From assembly GCF_009177095.1 (NCBI RefSeq), contig NZ_AP021861.1, positions 3,454,501 to 3,518,500 of the forward strand: a DNA stretch of 64,000 bases, read 5' to 3'. Shown here one piece after another: positions 43,834-51,964 of this stretch (its first letter is position 1; each line of letters opens with the position of its first letter). The notes beneath the pieces were generated by a model. The model did not search any database. It saw only the letters and a program-made list of their open reading frames with translations, and was not told the DNA's origin. The position numbers and the translations under genes are program-made. Source of the stretch: Lacipirellula parvula (GTDB lineage: Bacteria; Planctomycetota; Planctomycetia; Pirellulales; Lacipirellulaceae).

Positions 43834-46800
43834 ATGCCGCGAGTTTGGTCGAATCTTCTGCGCTACACGCTTTCCGCAGTAATCATCGCGTCCGCGGCGG
43901 CTGGCGCCCACGCACAATTGACGGCCCAGTGGTCGGCGCCAGTCAGCGGCCAATGGACGCAAGCGAGCCGCTGGTCAACCGCACCGCTTGCTCCGACGTC
44001 GCTCGGCGATCGCGCGACGCTCGGCGTCCAGGGAGCCCCCTACGTCGTCACGGCCCAGACGGTGGCCATCGATCGCATCTCCGTCGCGTCTCCCGACGCC
44101 ACGCTGCGCGTCGAGGGGGGCGTCGTCTCGGCTGCCAATGGCATCGACGTCTCCGCCGGCAAGTTGGAGTTGATCAGCGGCGCCATCGAGAACACCCGCA
44201 TCTCCGGCGACGGCGCGGTCGTTGTGTCAGGAAACACAACATCGTCCGCCATCCTCAAGAACGTGACGCTGGCCGCCGATGCGAACGTCGCGTTTCCCGC
44301 AGCCAGCCTTCAACGGTTTCGAATCGATAGTTCGCTAGAGTTGGAAAACGCCACGCTGACTGTCACCGACACCTACACGGAATTCCAAGGGCCGGGCCAA
44401 CTTGGCGGGCAAGGAACAATTCGCTTCGAGTCAAGCGGCGACCCGTTGTTCGCCAAGAACAACTACGCGGTCGGAAGTTGGGTGCTCGAACCGGGCGTTG
44501 ATATGGTGTTCGCCGGAGGCACGCATCGCTGGCAACCGCTCGGACAGACGACCGGCCGCCTGATCAATCGCAGCAACATCGCGGTCGAGCCAGGCGCCAC
44601 CTTGCAACTCTTCTCTTCGACCTCTTCCACCTACGGCTCCTTCCGCAACGAAGGAACGATCACCGTCGGCGAAGGCGCCTCGCTGGGGATGCGCGTCCAC
44701 ACGCTCGTTGGCGAGACGGGAGGCGTCGGCAACGTACTGCTGGCCCCTAACAGCACCTTTTGGCTCGGCGCCAGCTACATCTTCTACATCGACAAACCGA
44801 TCAACGTGCCGGCTACGGCCCGGCTGGAACTTGCCGGCGGTTGGGTCAATCAGTCGCAGATTAATCTCGCGCCGGGGGCGACCCTTCGCCTGCACGATAC
44901 CTCGGGCAGCACCAACTGGGGCGCTATCGAGGCTTCCGGCGCCACCGTCGAGCTCGGGTACGCGGTTCCCTTCTCGCGGCTCGCGCAGCTCAAGACCTCC
45001 AGCGCCACCAAGTTCGTCGGCTACAACGGCGGCGGCGCCGTCGCGCTCGAAGGGAAAACAGTCAATCTCGCGACGCGTGCCGGAATCTGGAGCCTCGAAA
45101 AGCTGACCATCAGCGGAGGCACGCTTACCGGGCTGGCCAACGGCGGCACGATCAATCTGGCGAGCACCTTGTACCTAACGGACGTTCGCCTGGCCGCCGC
45201 GAACAACATCGCCGCGGGCCGGACAGTTGTTTCGGGCGCTTCGACGATCGCCGCTCCGCTTTCGCTGAGCGGCGGGACGCTGTCGCTAGGCGGCACGTGG
45301 AAGAACGAAAGCGTCGTGTCGGGCGCCGCAGGTCGGCTGAAGCTCGCGACCTGGTCGACGAGTCCCGGCACAATCGCGATGACCGGCGGCAGCGTCCAAA
45401 TCGGGTTCAATCAAAACTTCTCGCAGTTGCTGACGCTGCCGGTTGGCTCGCCGGACGAGTTTGAAATTGGTAGCACCGTCAATTTGCAAAACGCGACGAT
45501 CAACCTCGCCACGCTTCCTTGGGACCTGCAAGTCGGCGTCGCCGACGATGCGTCCGGGATGTTGCAAAATGGCGTCATCTCCGCCACGAACGGCCGAGCG
45601 CTGCGCGTCGAGGAGGGAACGCTCAGCAATATCGAACTCCTCGCCGACCTCGATTCGGCCGGATCGACGACGTTTGCAGGCGCGTCGGCGACCGTGCGCA
45701 ATGCGTCGCTGTCGGGTACGGGCATTTCCATTTCTTCGACGGCGGCGCTGTTGGACCGCGTCACCATCGACGGCGACGTGACGCTGAGCACCGCTGGCGC
45801 CCAGGTCATCAACGGCCTCACCGTCGACGGCGACCTCCACTTGGAAACCAATCGCGTCCAAATGACCGGCAACCAAACGATCGGCGGCGCCGGGAAAATC
45901 ACGACTGCAGGCTTTCGATCGACGCCAGGCGGCGGATTCATTGTTCAGAACGGAACGCTGACGCTCGCCAAAGACTTAACATTTCTCGGCCAGCGACGCG
46001 GGAGCCGCCTCGAGACGACCGGCGGCGGAGTCGTCAATCGCGGAAAGATTACCGTCGCTCGCGACGACTACGCAGCCACTTACAACGACCTGACAGGTCC
46101 AGGGCTCACGATCAAAGCCAGCAGCTTCACCCAAACGGGAGAGCTTTCGGTCGTGACTGGCGAGGAGTTGCGCGTCGAAGTCAACGATTGGGCCAACGAC
46201 GGCGTCGTCCGCCTCGCCGGAGGCAAACTGACGGCGGCGGGTACGGCGTTCCGCAACGGGCCGAACGGCGAAATCACCGGCCCCGGCGTGATCGACCTCG
46301 CCGCAACAACATTCATGAATCTCGGCCGCGTCGCTCCCGGCGCTGCGGTCGGTGCGCTGACCTTCAGCGGCAACTACGCCCAGAACGCCTTGGGGCAGCT
46401 CGCGATCGAACTGGGCGGCACGACGCCCGGCGTCTCGCACGATCTGCTCGCCGTCACCGGTGCGGCGACGCTCGGCGGCTCGCTGAAAGTTTCATTCGTC
46501 GCAGGCTTCACGCCGACGGCCGGCAGTCTGTTTACATTCCTCACCGCTCAAAACATCACCGGCACGTTCAGCACAACGACTCTTCCCACGCTGCCGGCCC
46601 GCCTGATTTGGGAAACGGCGTACGGCGCGAATAGCGTCGCCTTGCGCGTCGTGCTACCAGGCGATTTCACCGGCGACGGCCGCGTCGATGGCGCCGACTT
46701 TCTGACGTGGCAGCGCGGCGGTTCGCCCCGTCCTTTCGCCGCCGCCGACCTCACCCTTTGGCGCCAAAATTTCGGGGTCGCCTTTCCCGCAGCGTCGACG

Positions 46801-46896
46801 GCTGCCGCTACCAGCGTGCCGGAACCGGCGAGCGTTCTGTGCGCCGCCCTCGGGGGCGTTGCTTTGCTCGCGCAACGACGACCGCGCAAGTCTTAA
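43834..46896 (+). CDS. Large beta-rich exoprotein with dockerin repeat and PEP-CTERM anchor
   Basis: The 1020-residue protein starts at the ATG at 43834, with AGGAG 8 nt upstream. After a signal peptide (SAVIIASAAAGAHAQ) the chain consists of many strand-forming units rich in Gly, Thr and Asn, such as ITVGEGASLGMRVHTLVGET, the style of beta-helix or autotransporter-passenger proteins. Near the end is one dockerin-like calcium loop (GDFTGDGRVDGADFLTWQRG) and a half unit (ADLTLWRQNFGV), then VPEPASVLCAALGGVALL and the basic end QRRPRKS, a typical PEP-CTERM anchor. No catalytic residues are evident. It may be a cell-surface or matrix component. Confidence 0.85.
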   Translation: MPRVWSNLLRYTLSAVIIASAAAGAHAQLTAQWSAPVSGQWTQASRWSTAPLAPTSLGDRATLGVQGAPYVVTAQTVAIDRISVASPDATLRVEGGVVSAANGIDVSAGKLELISGAIENTRISGDGAVVVSGNTTSSAILKNVTLAADANVAFPAASLQRFRIDSSLELENATLTVTDTYTEFQGPGQLGGQGTIRFESSGDPLFAKNNYAVGSWVLEPGVDMVFAGGTHRWQPLGQTTGRLINRSNIAVEPGATLQLFSSTSSTYGSFRNEGTITVGEGASLGMRVHTLVGETGGVGNVLLAPNSTFWLGASYIFYIDKPINVPATARLELAGGWVNQSQINLAPGATLRLHDTSGSTNWGAIEASGATVELGYAVPFSRLAQLKTSSATKFVGYNGGGAVALEGKTVNLATRAGIWSLEKLTISGGTLTGLANGGTINLASTLYLTDVRLAAANNIAAGRTVVSGASTIAAPLSLSGGTLSLGGTWKNESVVSGAAGRLKLATWSTSPGTIAMTGGSVQIGFNQNFSQLLTLPVGSPDEFEIGSTVNLQNATINLATLPWDLQVGVADDASGMLQNGVISATNGRALRVEEGTLSNIELLADLDSAGSTTFAGASATVRNASLSGTGISISSTAALLDRVTIDGDVTLSTAGAQVINGLTVDGDLHLETNRVQMTGNQTIGGAGKITTAGFRSTPGGGFIVQNGTLTLAKDLTFLGQRRGSRLETTGGGVVNRGKITVARDDYAATYNDLTGPGLTIKASSFTQTGELSVVTGEELRVEVNDWANDGVVRLAGGKLTAAGTAFRNGPNGEITGPGVIDLAATTFMNLGRVAPGAAVGALTFSGNYAQNALGQLAIELGGTTPGVSHDLLAVTGAATLGGSLKVSFVAGFTPTAGSLFTFLTAQNITGTFSTTTLPTLPARLIWETAYGANSVALRVVLPGDFTGDGRVDGADFLTWQRGGSPRPFAAADLTLWRQNFGVAFPAASTAAATSVPEPASVLCAALGGVALLAQRRPRKS

Positions 46897-46950
46897 GCCC
46901 GCTGCCGCAGCGCGTTGAAATTTGCCGCCCGCTTGGCGAAACTCTGGTGT

Positions 46951-47502
46951 ATGTCTACCTACATCGGTTTCCTGCGGGCCGTGAACGTCGGCGGCAACTC
47001 CAAGATTGCCATGGCCGACTTGAAGGCGCTACTCGTCGACCTCGGGTTCGACGATCCCCGCACGCTGCTCCAGACCGGCAACCTCGTTTTCGGCGCCGCG
47101 AAGACCAGCGCCGCGAAACTGGAAACGCGGCTTGAGCAAGCACTGACGGACGAATTCGGCCTCGCCACCGACGTCTTCGTCCGCACCGCTAGCGAGTGGA
47201 GCGCAGCGATCGCGGCCAACCCGTTTCCAAAAGCGGCGGCGGACGATCCGAGCCATTTAGTGGTCATGCCGCTGAAAAAGGCGCCGACGAAACAGGCCGT
47301 CGGCGCCCTGCAAGCGGCGATCGCGGGTCGCGAAACGGTCGCCGCCGTCGGCCGGGAACTCTTCCTTGTCTACCCCGACGGCATCGGCCGGTCGAAGCTG
47401 ACGATCAAGATGATCGAGTCGAAGCTCGACACGCGCGGCACCGGCCGCAATTGGAATACAGCCCTCAAGCTGGTACAGCTGGCCGCTGCCGTCGGCGGCT
47501 GA
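46951..47502 (+). CDS. DUF1697 family protein
   Basis: The 183-residue protein matches the DUF1697 family: STYIGFLRAVNVGGNSKIAM at the N-terminus, LLVDLGFDDPRTLLQTGNLV, and the conserved C-terminal GRSKLTIKMIESKLDTRGTG followed by RNWNTALKLVQL. The ATG at 46951 (MSTYIGFLRA) is the family's usual start; an upstream ATG at 46915 adds 12 residues that do not fit. It is cytoplasmic with no known enzymatic activity. It lies between two exoprotein genes without obvious functional relation. Confidence 0.9.
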   Translation: MSTYIGFLRAVNVGGNSKIAMADLKALLVDLGFDDPRTLLQTGNLVFGAAKTSAAKLETRLEQALTDEFGLATDVFVRTASEWSAAIAANPFPKAAADDPSHLVVMPLKKAPTKQAVGALQAAIAGRETVAAVGRELFLVYPDGIGRSKLTIKMIESKLDTRGTGRNWNTALKLVQLAAAVGG

Positions 47503-47689
47503 GCAGGCGCCGGCGGCTCGCCGCGTCCGCAGGGTAGGGGGTTGCCTCCGCTAAAGCCGAGGCGACAATTTTCCCACTTTCCGCCCCACGCCGCGAAGCG
47601 GCTCCGTGAGTCGCGGGTTACACTGTCATCGGCTGCTCGCCTCTGGGGCAGCCACATCGCGTCAGGCGGCGCCCCTCGAAGAAGCCATC

Positions 47690-49096
47690 ATGCTGTCACG
47701 CCGACTACGCGCTCTCGCCGTCTCCCTCGCAGCGATCTGTTCGCCAGCGATCGCCGCCGAAAATCCGAACGGCATCTACATCCTCAGCACGGCGGTCAAC
47801 AACCCCAACACGCCGCAAGACGATCGCCTCGCGAACATCCGCAACTACGATTTCGTCTCGGGCTACACGCTGCGGCTGTTTTGGAACGACCTGGAAACGT
47901 CTCCGGGCGTTTACAACTTCAACGTCATCAACGAGGCGATCAACCTGCTGGCGCCCCTTAATCAAGGATTGAGCCTTGAGATCTTCACCGGCGAAGAGCC
48001 GCAGTATGTACTCGACGGCGCGGCGGCCAAATACACCGATCATCGCGGCGGAGTGAACCCCGTGCCATGGGACGCCTTCGCTCAGTCGCGGCATGCGGCG
48101 CTCTACGCAGCGCTAGGCGATTACGCCGTCACTGCCGACGGTTCCACGCACGCGCTGCGTGACGATCCGACGCTCCGCTCGATCGACGCGGCCCCGGTCG
48201 GGCTGAACTTTGGCGTCCGCGATCTCAACGGCGCCATTCGCGCGCATCCCGACTACACCCAGCAGCGGTACGTCGATAGCGTTGCAGCCGGCGTCGCCAC
48301 GGCGGCCGCCGCCTTTCCGCGCGATCAAAACTTTCTCGCCTTCTTCGCGTTCAACGACAGCCAGCCCGGCGTACCGGTCGACGAACAGCTGATCGCGCGA
48401 CTCGCCCCCCTCTACAACGGCCCGGGCCAACCAGAGCTCGCGTTCTTCATCGAGAACCTTTCCGACGACGGCCCGCTGCCGCAACCGAACGGAATGGGCG
48501 CCGGCAACAATCTGCTCGATTGGTCGAACCTTGGCGGGCCGTCGATGATCCAAGCCCTCGACTCGTGGCTCGTCCACCGCCCGGAGCGTGACGCGCAACT
48601 CGATAGCCGCAACCCCGCCACTGGCATCGAACTCGCCTACAACGCCTACGGCACGCGTTTTTTCGAGATCTACGTCGCCGACGTCGACGGCGCGATGAAC
48701 GGAGCCCTCGACGCCGCAGGTCAACCGATCGTCGACGACCTGCGGGCGTGGCACGACATCCTCACGCAGCCAACAGCCAGCGCCGACTTCAACGGCAACG
48801 GCGTCGTCGACGCGGCCGACCTCGCCATCTGGAAACAAGGCTTCGGCAATCCCGGCAGCACGCTCCCCGCAGATGGCGACGCCAACGGCGACGGCATCGT
48901 CGACGGCGCCGACTTTTTAGATTGGCAGCGGCAGGCGGGTGGCGGCAATGCCGCGCTCGCAAGAGTTGCAGTTCCCGAGCCCGCAGCGATAGCGTTGGCG
49001 CTACTCGCCGCCGGCTGCACGCTGCTTCGGGTGGCATGTCGTCGCGAAGCGTCGACATGTTGGCATCCACTCAGGGTTTGCATGCTCATGCCTTAG
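47690..49096 (+). CDS. Secreted dockerin/PEP-CTERM protein with repeat-derived C-terminus
   Basis: The 468-residue product starts at the ATG at 47690 with a signal peptide (ALAVSLAAICSPAIAAEN). The middle (about 30-360) resembles a TIM-barrel-type fold, with IRNYDFVSGYTLRLFWNDLE and an acidic stretch later, but no catalytic motif can be named. Two dockerin-like calcium loops follow (ADFNGNGVVDAADLAIWKQG and GDANGDGIVDGADFLDWQRQ), then VPEPAAIALALLAAGC, a PEP-CTERM anchor. The last 21 residues, from VACRRE onward, and the TAG stop are encoded by a dispersed repeat (49031-49114), so the original end was replaced or extended. It is likely surface-attached. Confidence 0.85.
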   Translation: MLSRRLRALAVSLAAICSPAIAAENPNGIYILSTAVNNPNTPQDDRLANIRNYDFVSGYTLRLFWNDLETSPGVYNFNVINEAINLLAPLNQGLSLEIFTGEEPQYVLDGAAAKYTDHRGGVNPVPWDAFAQSRHAALYAALGDYAVTADGSTHALRDDPTLRSIDAAPVGLNFGVRDLNGAIRAHPDYTQQRYVDSVAAGVATAAAAFPRDQNFLAFFAFNDSQPGVPVDEQLIARLAPLYNGPGQPELAFFIENLSDDGPLPQPNGMGAGNNLLDWSNLGGPSMIQALDSWLVHRPERDAQLDSRNPATGIELAYNAYGTRFFEIYVADVDGAMNGALDAAGQPIVDDLRAWHDILTQPTASADFNGNGVVDAADLAIWKQGFGNPGSTLPADGDANGDGIVDGADFLDWQRQAGGGNAALARVAVPEPAAIALALLAAGCTLLRVACRREASTCWHPLRVCMLMP

Positions 49097-49114
49097 AGGG
49101 CAAGAGGATGCCAC
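49031..49114 (-). repeat. Dispersed repeat, family V copy 1 (overlaps a gene end)
   Basis: An 84-bp unit bounded by GTGGCAT and ATGCCAC, read on the minus strand. It carries the CTCTTGCCCTCTAAGGCATG and GTCGACGCTTCGCGACGAC blocks shared with 63041-63137 and with the split copy at 59541-59774. It overlaps the last 66 nt of the upstream gene and supplies its stop codon. Confidence 0.8.
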
Positions 49115-49219
49115 TCAACACAGCGGCTAGCCTCAGAAGCCGCTACATCCTACGATCATCCCTTACGCGAGATGTTATTGCTGGGGTGAGAAATTTCGAA
49201 CTCGTATGAAGAGGCGTCG

Positions 49220-50317
49220 ATGGCCGGCATTTTTGAAACGTTTCAACTGAAGGGCGTCACGCTCCGCAACCGCACGGTCGTGTCGCCGATGTGCCAGTAC
49301 ATGGCCCACGACGGCGAAATGAACGATTGGCACCGCGTCCATTACCCGTCGTTCGCTCGCGGCGGCGCGGGGTTGGTAATCGTCGAAGCGACGGCCGTCT
49401 CACCGGAAGGCCGCATCACTTGGGCCGATTCTGGATTGTGGAACGACCGGCAGGCCGAACTGTTCGCGCCGATCGTCAGCAGCGTGAAGCAGTGGGGAGC
49501 GGCGGCGGGCATTCAGATCGCCCACGCCGGTCGCAAAGCGGCGACGAATCGCCCGTGGGAAGGGGACGATCAGATCCCGCTCGGCGAGCCGAACTCGTGG
49601 GAAGCGATCGCTCCGTCGGCGCTCGCCTTCGGCGGCCCCGGCATGATGCGGGCGCCGCGCGAGATGACGCTCGAGGACATTGCTCGCGTGCAGGCCGACA
49701 CCGTCGCCACCGCCGTGCGGGCCCGCGACGTCGGCTTCGACTGGCTGCAACTCCACATGGCTCACGGTTACCTCGCGCAGAATTTCTTCTCGCCGATCTC
49801 CAACCACCGCACCGATCGCTACGGCGGGAGCGCCGAGAACCGAGCACGTTACTTGCTGGAGACGTTCACCGCCGTGCGCAAGGTCTGGCCAGAGGACCGG
49901 CCGCTGCAGGTACGACTGGGCGTCGTCGAATTCCACGGCGACGACGAAGCGATGCTCGGCGAAAGCATCGCGCTGTTGCAGCAAATGAAGCGAGAAGGGC
50001 TGGATTCGGTCGACGTCTCGATCGGTTTCAATACGCCCGAAGCAAAGATCCCCTGGGGAGCCAACTTTATGGGCGACGTCGCCGCACGCGTGCGCCGCGC
50101 GACGGGCCTGCCGACGACGACGAGTTGGTACGTGTCGGATCCCAAAGAGGCCGACGCTCTTGTCCGCGAGGAGAAAATTGATCTCGTGACGCTTGGTCGC
50201 CCCTTCTTGGCCAACCCCCACTGGCCGTACCGCGCCGCGAAGGAGCTCGGCGTGGAAAACGCCGCGTGGAGCACGCTGCCGGCGGCTTACGCCCATTGGC
50301 TGGCGCGGTATCGCTAA
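49220..50317 (+). CDS. NADH:flavin oxidoreductase (Old Yellow Enzyme, YqjM type)
   Basis: The 365-residue FMN-dependent TIM-barrel enzyme has VVSPMCQYMAHDG near residue 22, where the Cys is the redox-tuning residue of the YqjM class, IQIAHAGRKAA near 95, the His pair in LQLHMAHGYLAQNFFSPISN near 180 that binds the substrate carbonyl, and RYGGSAENRARYLLE after it. LVTLGRPFLANPHWPYRA is the phosphate-binding end. It reduces activated alkenes using NADPH or NADH. Length and motifs are standard for the class. It stands alone between two groups of genes. Confidence 0.93.
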   Translation: MAGIFETFQLKGVTLRNRTVVSPMCQYMAHDGEMNDWHRVHYPSFARGGAGLVIVEATAVSPEGRITWADSGLWNDRQAELFAPIVSSVKQWGAAAGIQIAHAGRKAATNRPWEGDDQIPLGEPNSWEAIAPSALAFGGPGMMRAPREMTLEDIARVQADTVATAVRARDVGFDWLQLHMAHGYLAQNFFSPISNHRTDRYGGSAENRARYLLETFTAVRKVWPEDRPLQVRLGVVEFHGDDEAMLGESIALLQQMKREGLDSVDVSIGFNTPEAKIPWGANFMGDVAARVRRATGLPTTTSWYVSDPKEADALVREEKIDLVTLGRPFLANPHWPYRAAKELGVENAAWSTLPAAYAHWLARYR

Positions 50318-50398
50318 CGGCATTTACGCATCGGATGCCTCCGCTGTGCGCCCGATTTGCCGCGCGACGTGTAACGCTAGATTAGTGGGCGATAGCTC

Positions 50399-51913
50399 TC
50401 ACTTCTGCAGTTCGATCTTCGGCGGCGTCCACGAACCGTCGAGCACCGCCTGCTTCGGCCAGTAGGCCCGAATGAACAACGAAAAGTCGGCCTCTTTCGG
50501 CGTCGGCAGCCAGTTCGCTTCGTGCTCAGCGCCCGGCGACTCGCTCTGCACATAGAGCGTTAGCGATCCATCGGCATTTTCTTTCAGCGTCTTCGCGTTC
50601 TTGGTTCCCAGCGAATAGCGATTGAGCGCGTTGGGCGAGAAGAGGTGCTTGTCGTTGTACAGCGTCAGCGACCAGAAGCCTTCAACGGGCGGCGTTTGTC
50701 CCTTCGGGAACGTCACCGTGTACTTATTCGCGCTATTCAGCCGCGCTCCGGTCGAATCGTAGTCGGCGTAAATATACCGCGTGGTGCTCGGCGCGTTGTC
50801 GTACATGTTCGACCGCGCCGTGGCCGCACGCGAGAGGTAGTCGACGCCCCACGCCGCGCCGTTGGAAGGAGAATTCCAACCATTCCCCACCGGTCGGCCA
50901 TTGTTGTGAAATTCAAACAGCGGTTTGATGAGCGACTCTTCCGCGTCGATCGCCGTTTGCGTGAGGATCGCTTTGATCTTCGGATCCTTCGCCGCCGCAT
51001 CGAGCACCCCTTGGAATTGGGCGTAGAGCGATTCCTCGCCCGGCAGCGGCGGGATCTCCTTCATGACTTGCGGAAGTTCATCGAAGAACTTCTCTGGCAC
51101 GACCCACTTCGCTTCGCCGGAACCCGCTCCGGCGGGCGATGGGAATGCCGGCGTCTTGTGCCAATCCTTCGTCTTCATCGTCCCGTCGAACTCGCTGAGC
51201 GGGTAAACGGCAATCTGGCTGAGCAGTGGCTGGATCGCCGCCTTATCGGCGGGATCGTCGCTCTGGAAGACGCGAGGAAAAATCACGGCTAAGTCTGTCG
51301 ACGAACGATAGACCTCCGTCACGCCGTCTGGTTTCTTGCCCTGCCATTCGGGGCCGACGATCAAATAGAACCCCGGCTTCGTACCATTCTGCTGGCCCAT
51401 GTTGCAGAAGGCGTCGGTACGGGCGTCGCACAGTTGGTACGTCCAGAATCGATCGCCGAAATCAGGCACCTGCACGATGACGGGCTTGGAGTTCAAACGC
51501 TGGTAGCCCGCGCCGTAGACAGTGTCCTGGTTGGGGCAGGTGACGAACCGCTCTTCGGCGTCGATGTAATCGGTCAGCATCGAAATCTGCCCCGGCGGCG
51601 CGACCGGCACGATGCCCCCCATTCGCCCCGGCTCGGGAAGATTTTTGATCGCCTCCGAGCGGTTGTAGTTGTTCACCAACGGCCAGCCCCAGAGATAGGC
51701 CATCCGGCCGACCGTTTCGACGTATTCTTTCGTCATCACGGTGCCAGCGGGAGTGCCGGGAACTTCGGTGGCAGACTTGGGCGGGGGCACTTGGTCTGCG
51801 TGAACCTGAGCGGCAGACACAACCACAACAGCAAAACAGAATTGGCGCCAAAGCGAGCGGCCAACTTGCAAGTTCGAACTCGCAACGATCGCACTGTTTA
51901 AAATCGTTGGCAT
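50399..51913 (-). CDS. Secreted DUF1254/DUF1214 domain protein
   Basis: The 504-residue protein has a signal peptide (LWRQFCFAVVVVSAAQVHA). Near residues 60-200 is the DUF1254 region (RMAYLWGWPLVNNYNRSEAI, CPNQDTVYGAGYQRLNSKPV), and near 390-490 the DUF1214 region (GFWSLTLYNDKHLFSPNALN, RYSLGTKNAKTLKENADGSL). These two domains form a known periplasmic protein family of uncertain biochemical role. It lies 51 nt downstream of the arylsulfatase gene on the same strand and is probably co-transcribed with it. Confidence 0.9.
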   Translation of the reverse strand: MPTILNSAIVASSNLQVGRSLWRQFCFAVVVVSAAQVHADQVPPPKSATEVPGTPAGTVMTKEYVETVGRMAYLWGWPLVNNYNRSEAIKNLPEPGRMGGIVPVAPPGQISMLTDYIDAEERFVTCPNQDTVYGAGYQRLNSKPVIVQVPDFGDRFWTYQLCDARTDAFCNMGQQNGTKPGFYLIVGPEWQGKKPDGVTEVYRSSTDLAVIFPRVFQSDDPADKAAIQPLLSQIAVYPLSEFDGTMKTKDWHKTPAFPSPAGAGSGEAKWVVPEKFFDELPQVMKEIPPLPGEESLYAQFQGVLDAAAKDPKIKAILTQTAIDAEESLIKPLFEFHNNGRPVGNGWNSPSNGAAWGVDYLSRAATARSNMYDNAPSTTRYIYADYDSTGARLNSANKYTVTFPKGQTPPVEGFWSLTLYNDKHLFSPNALNRYSLGTKNAKTLKENADGSLTLYVQSESPGAEHEANWLPTPKEADFSLFIRAYWPKQAVLDGSWTPPKIELQK

Positions 51914-51964
51914 CGGAAACGTGCCCCTATTTCGTTTTCGGAATCAGCTCAGCGTCGCGATGGG

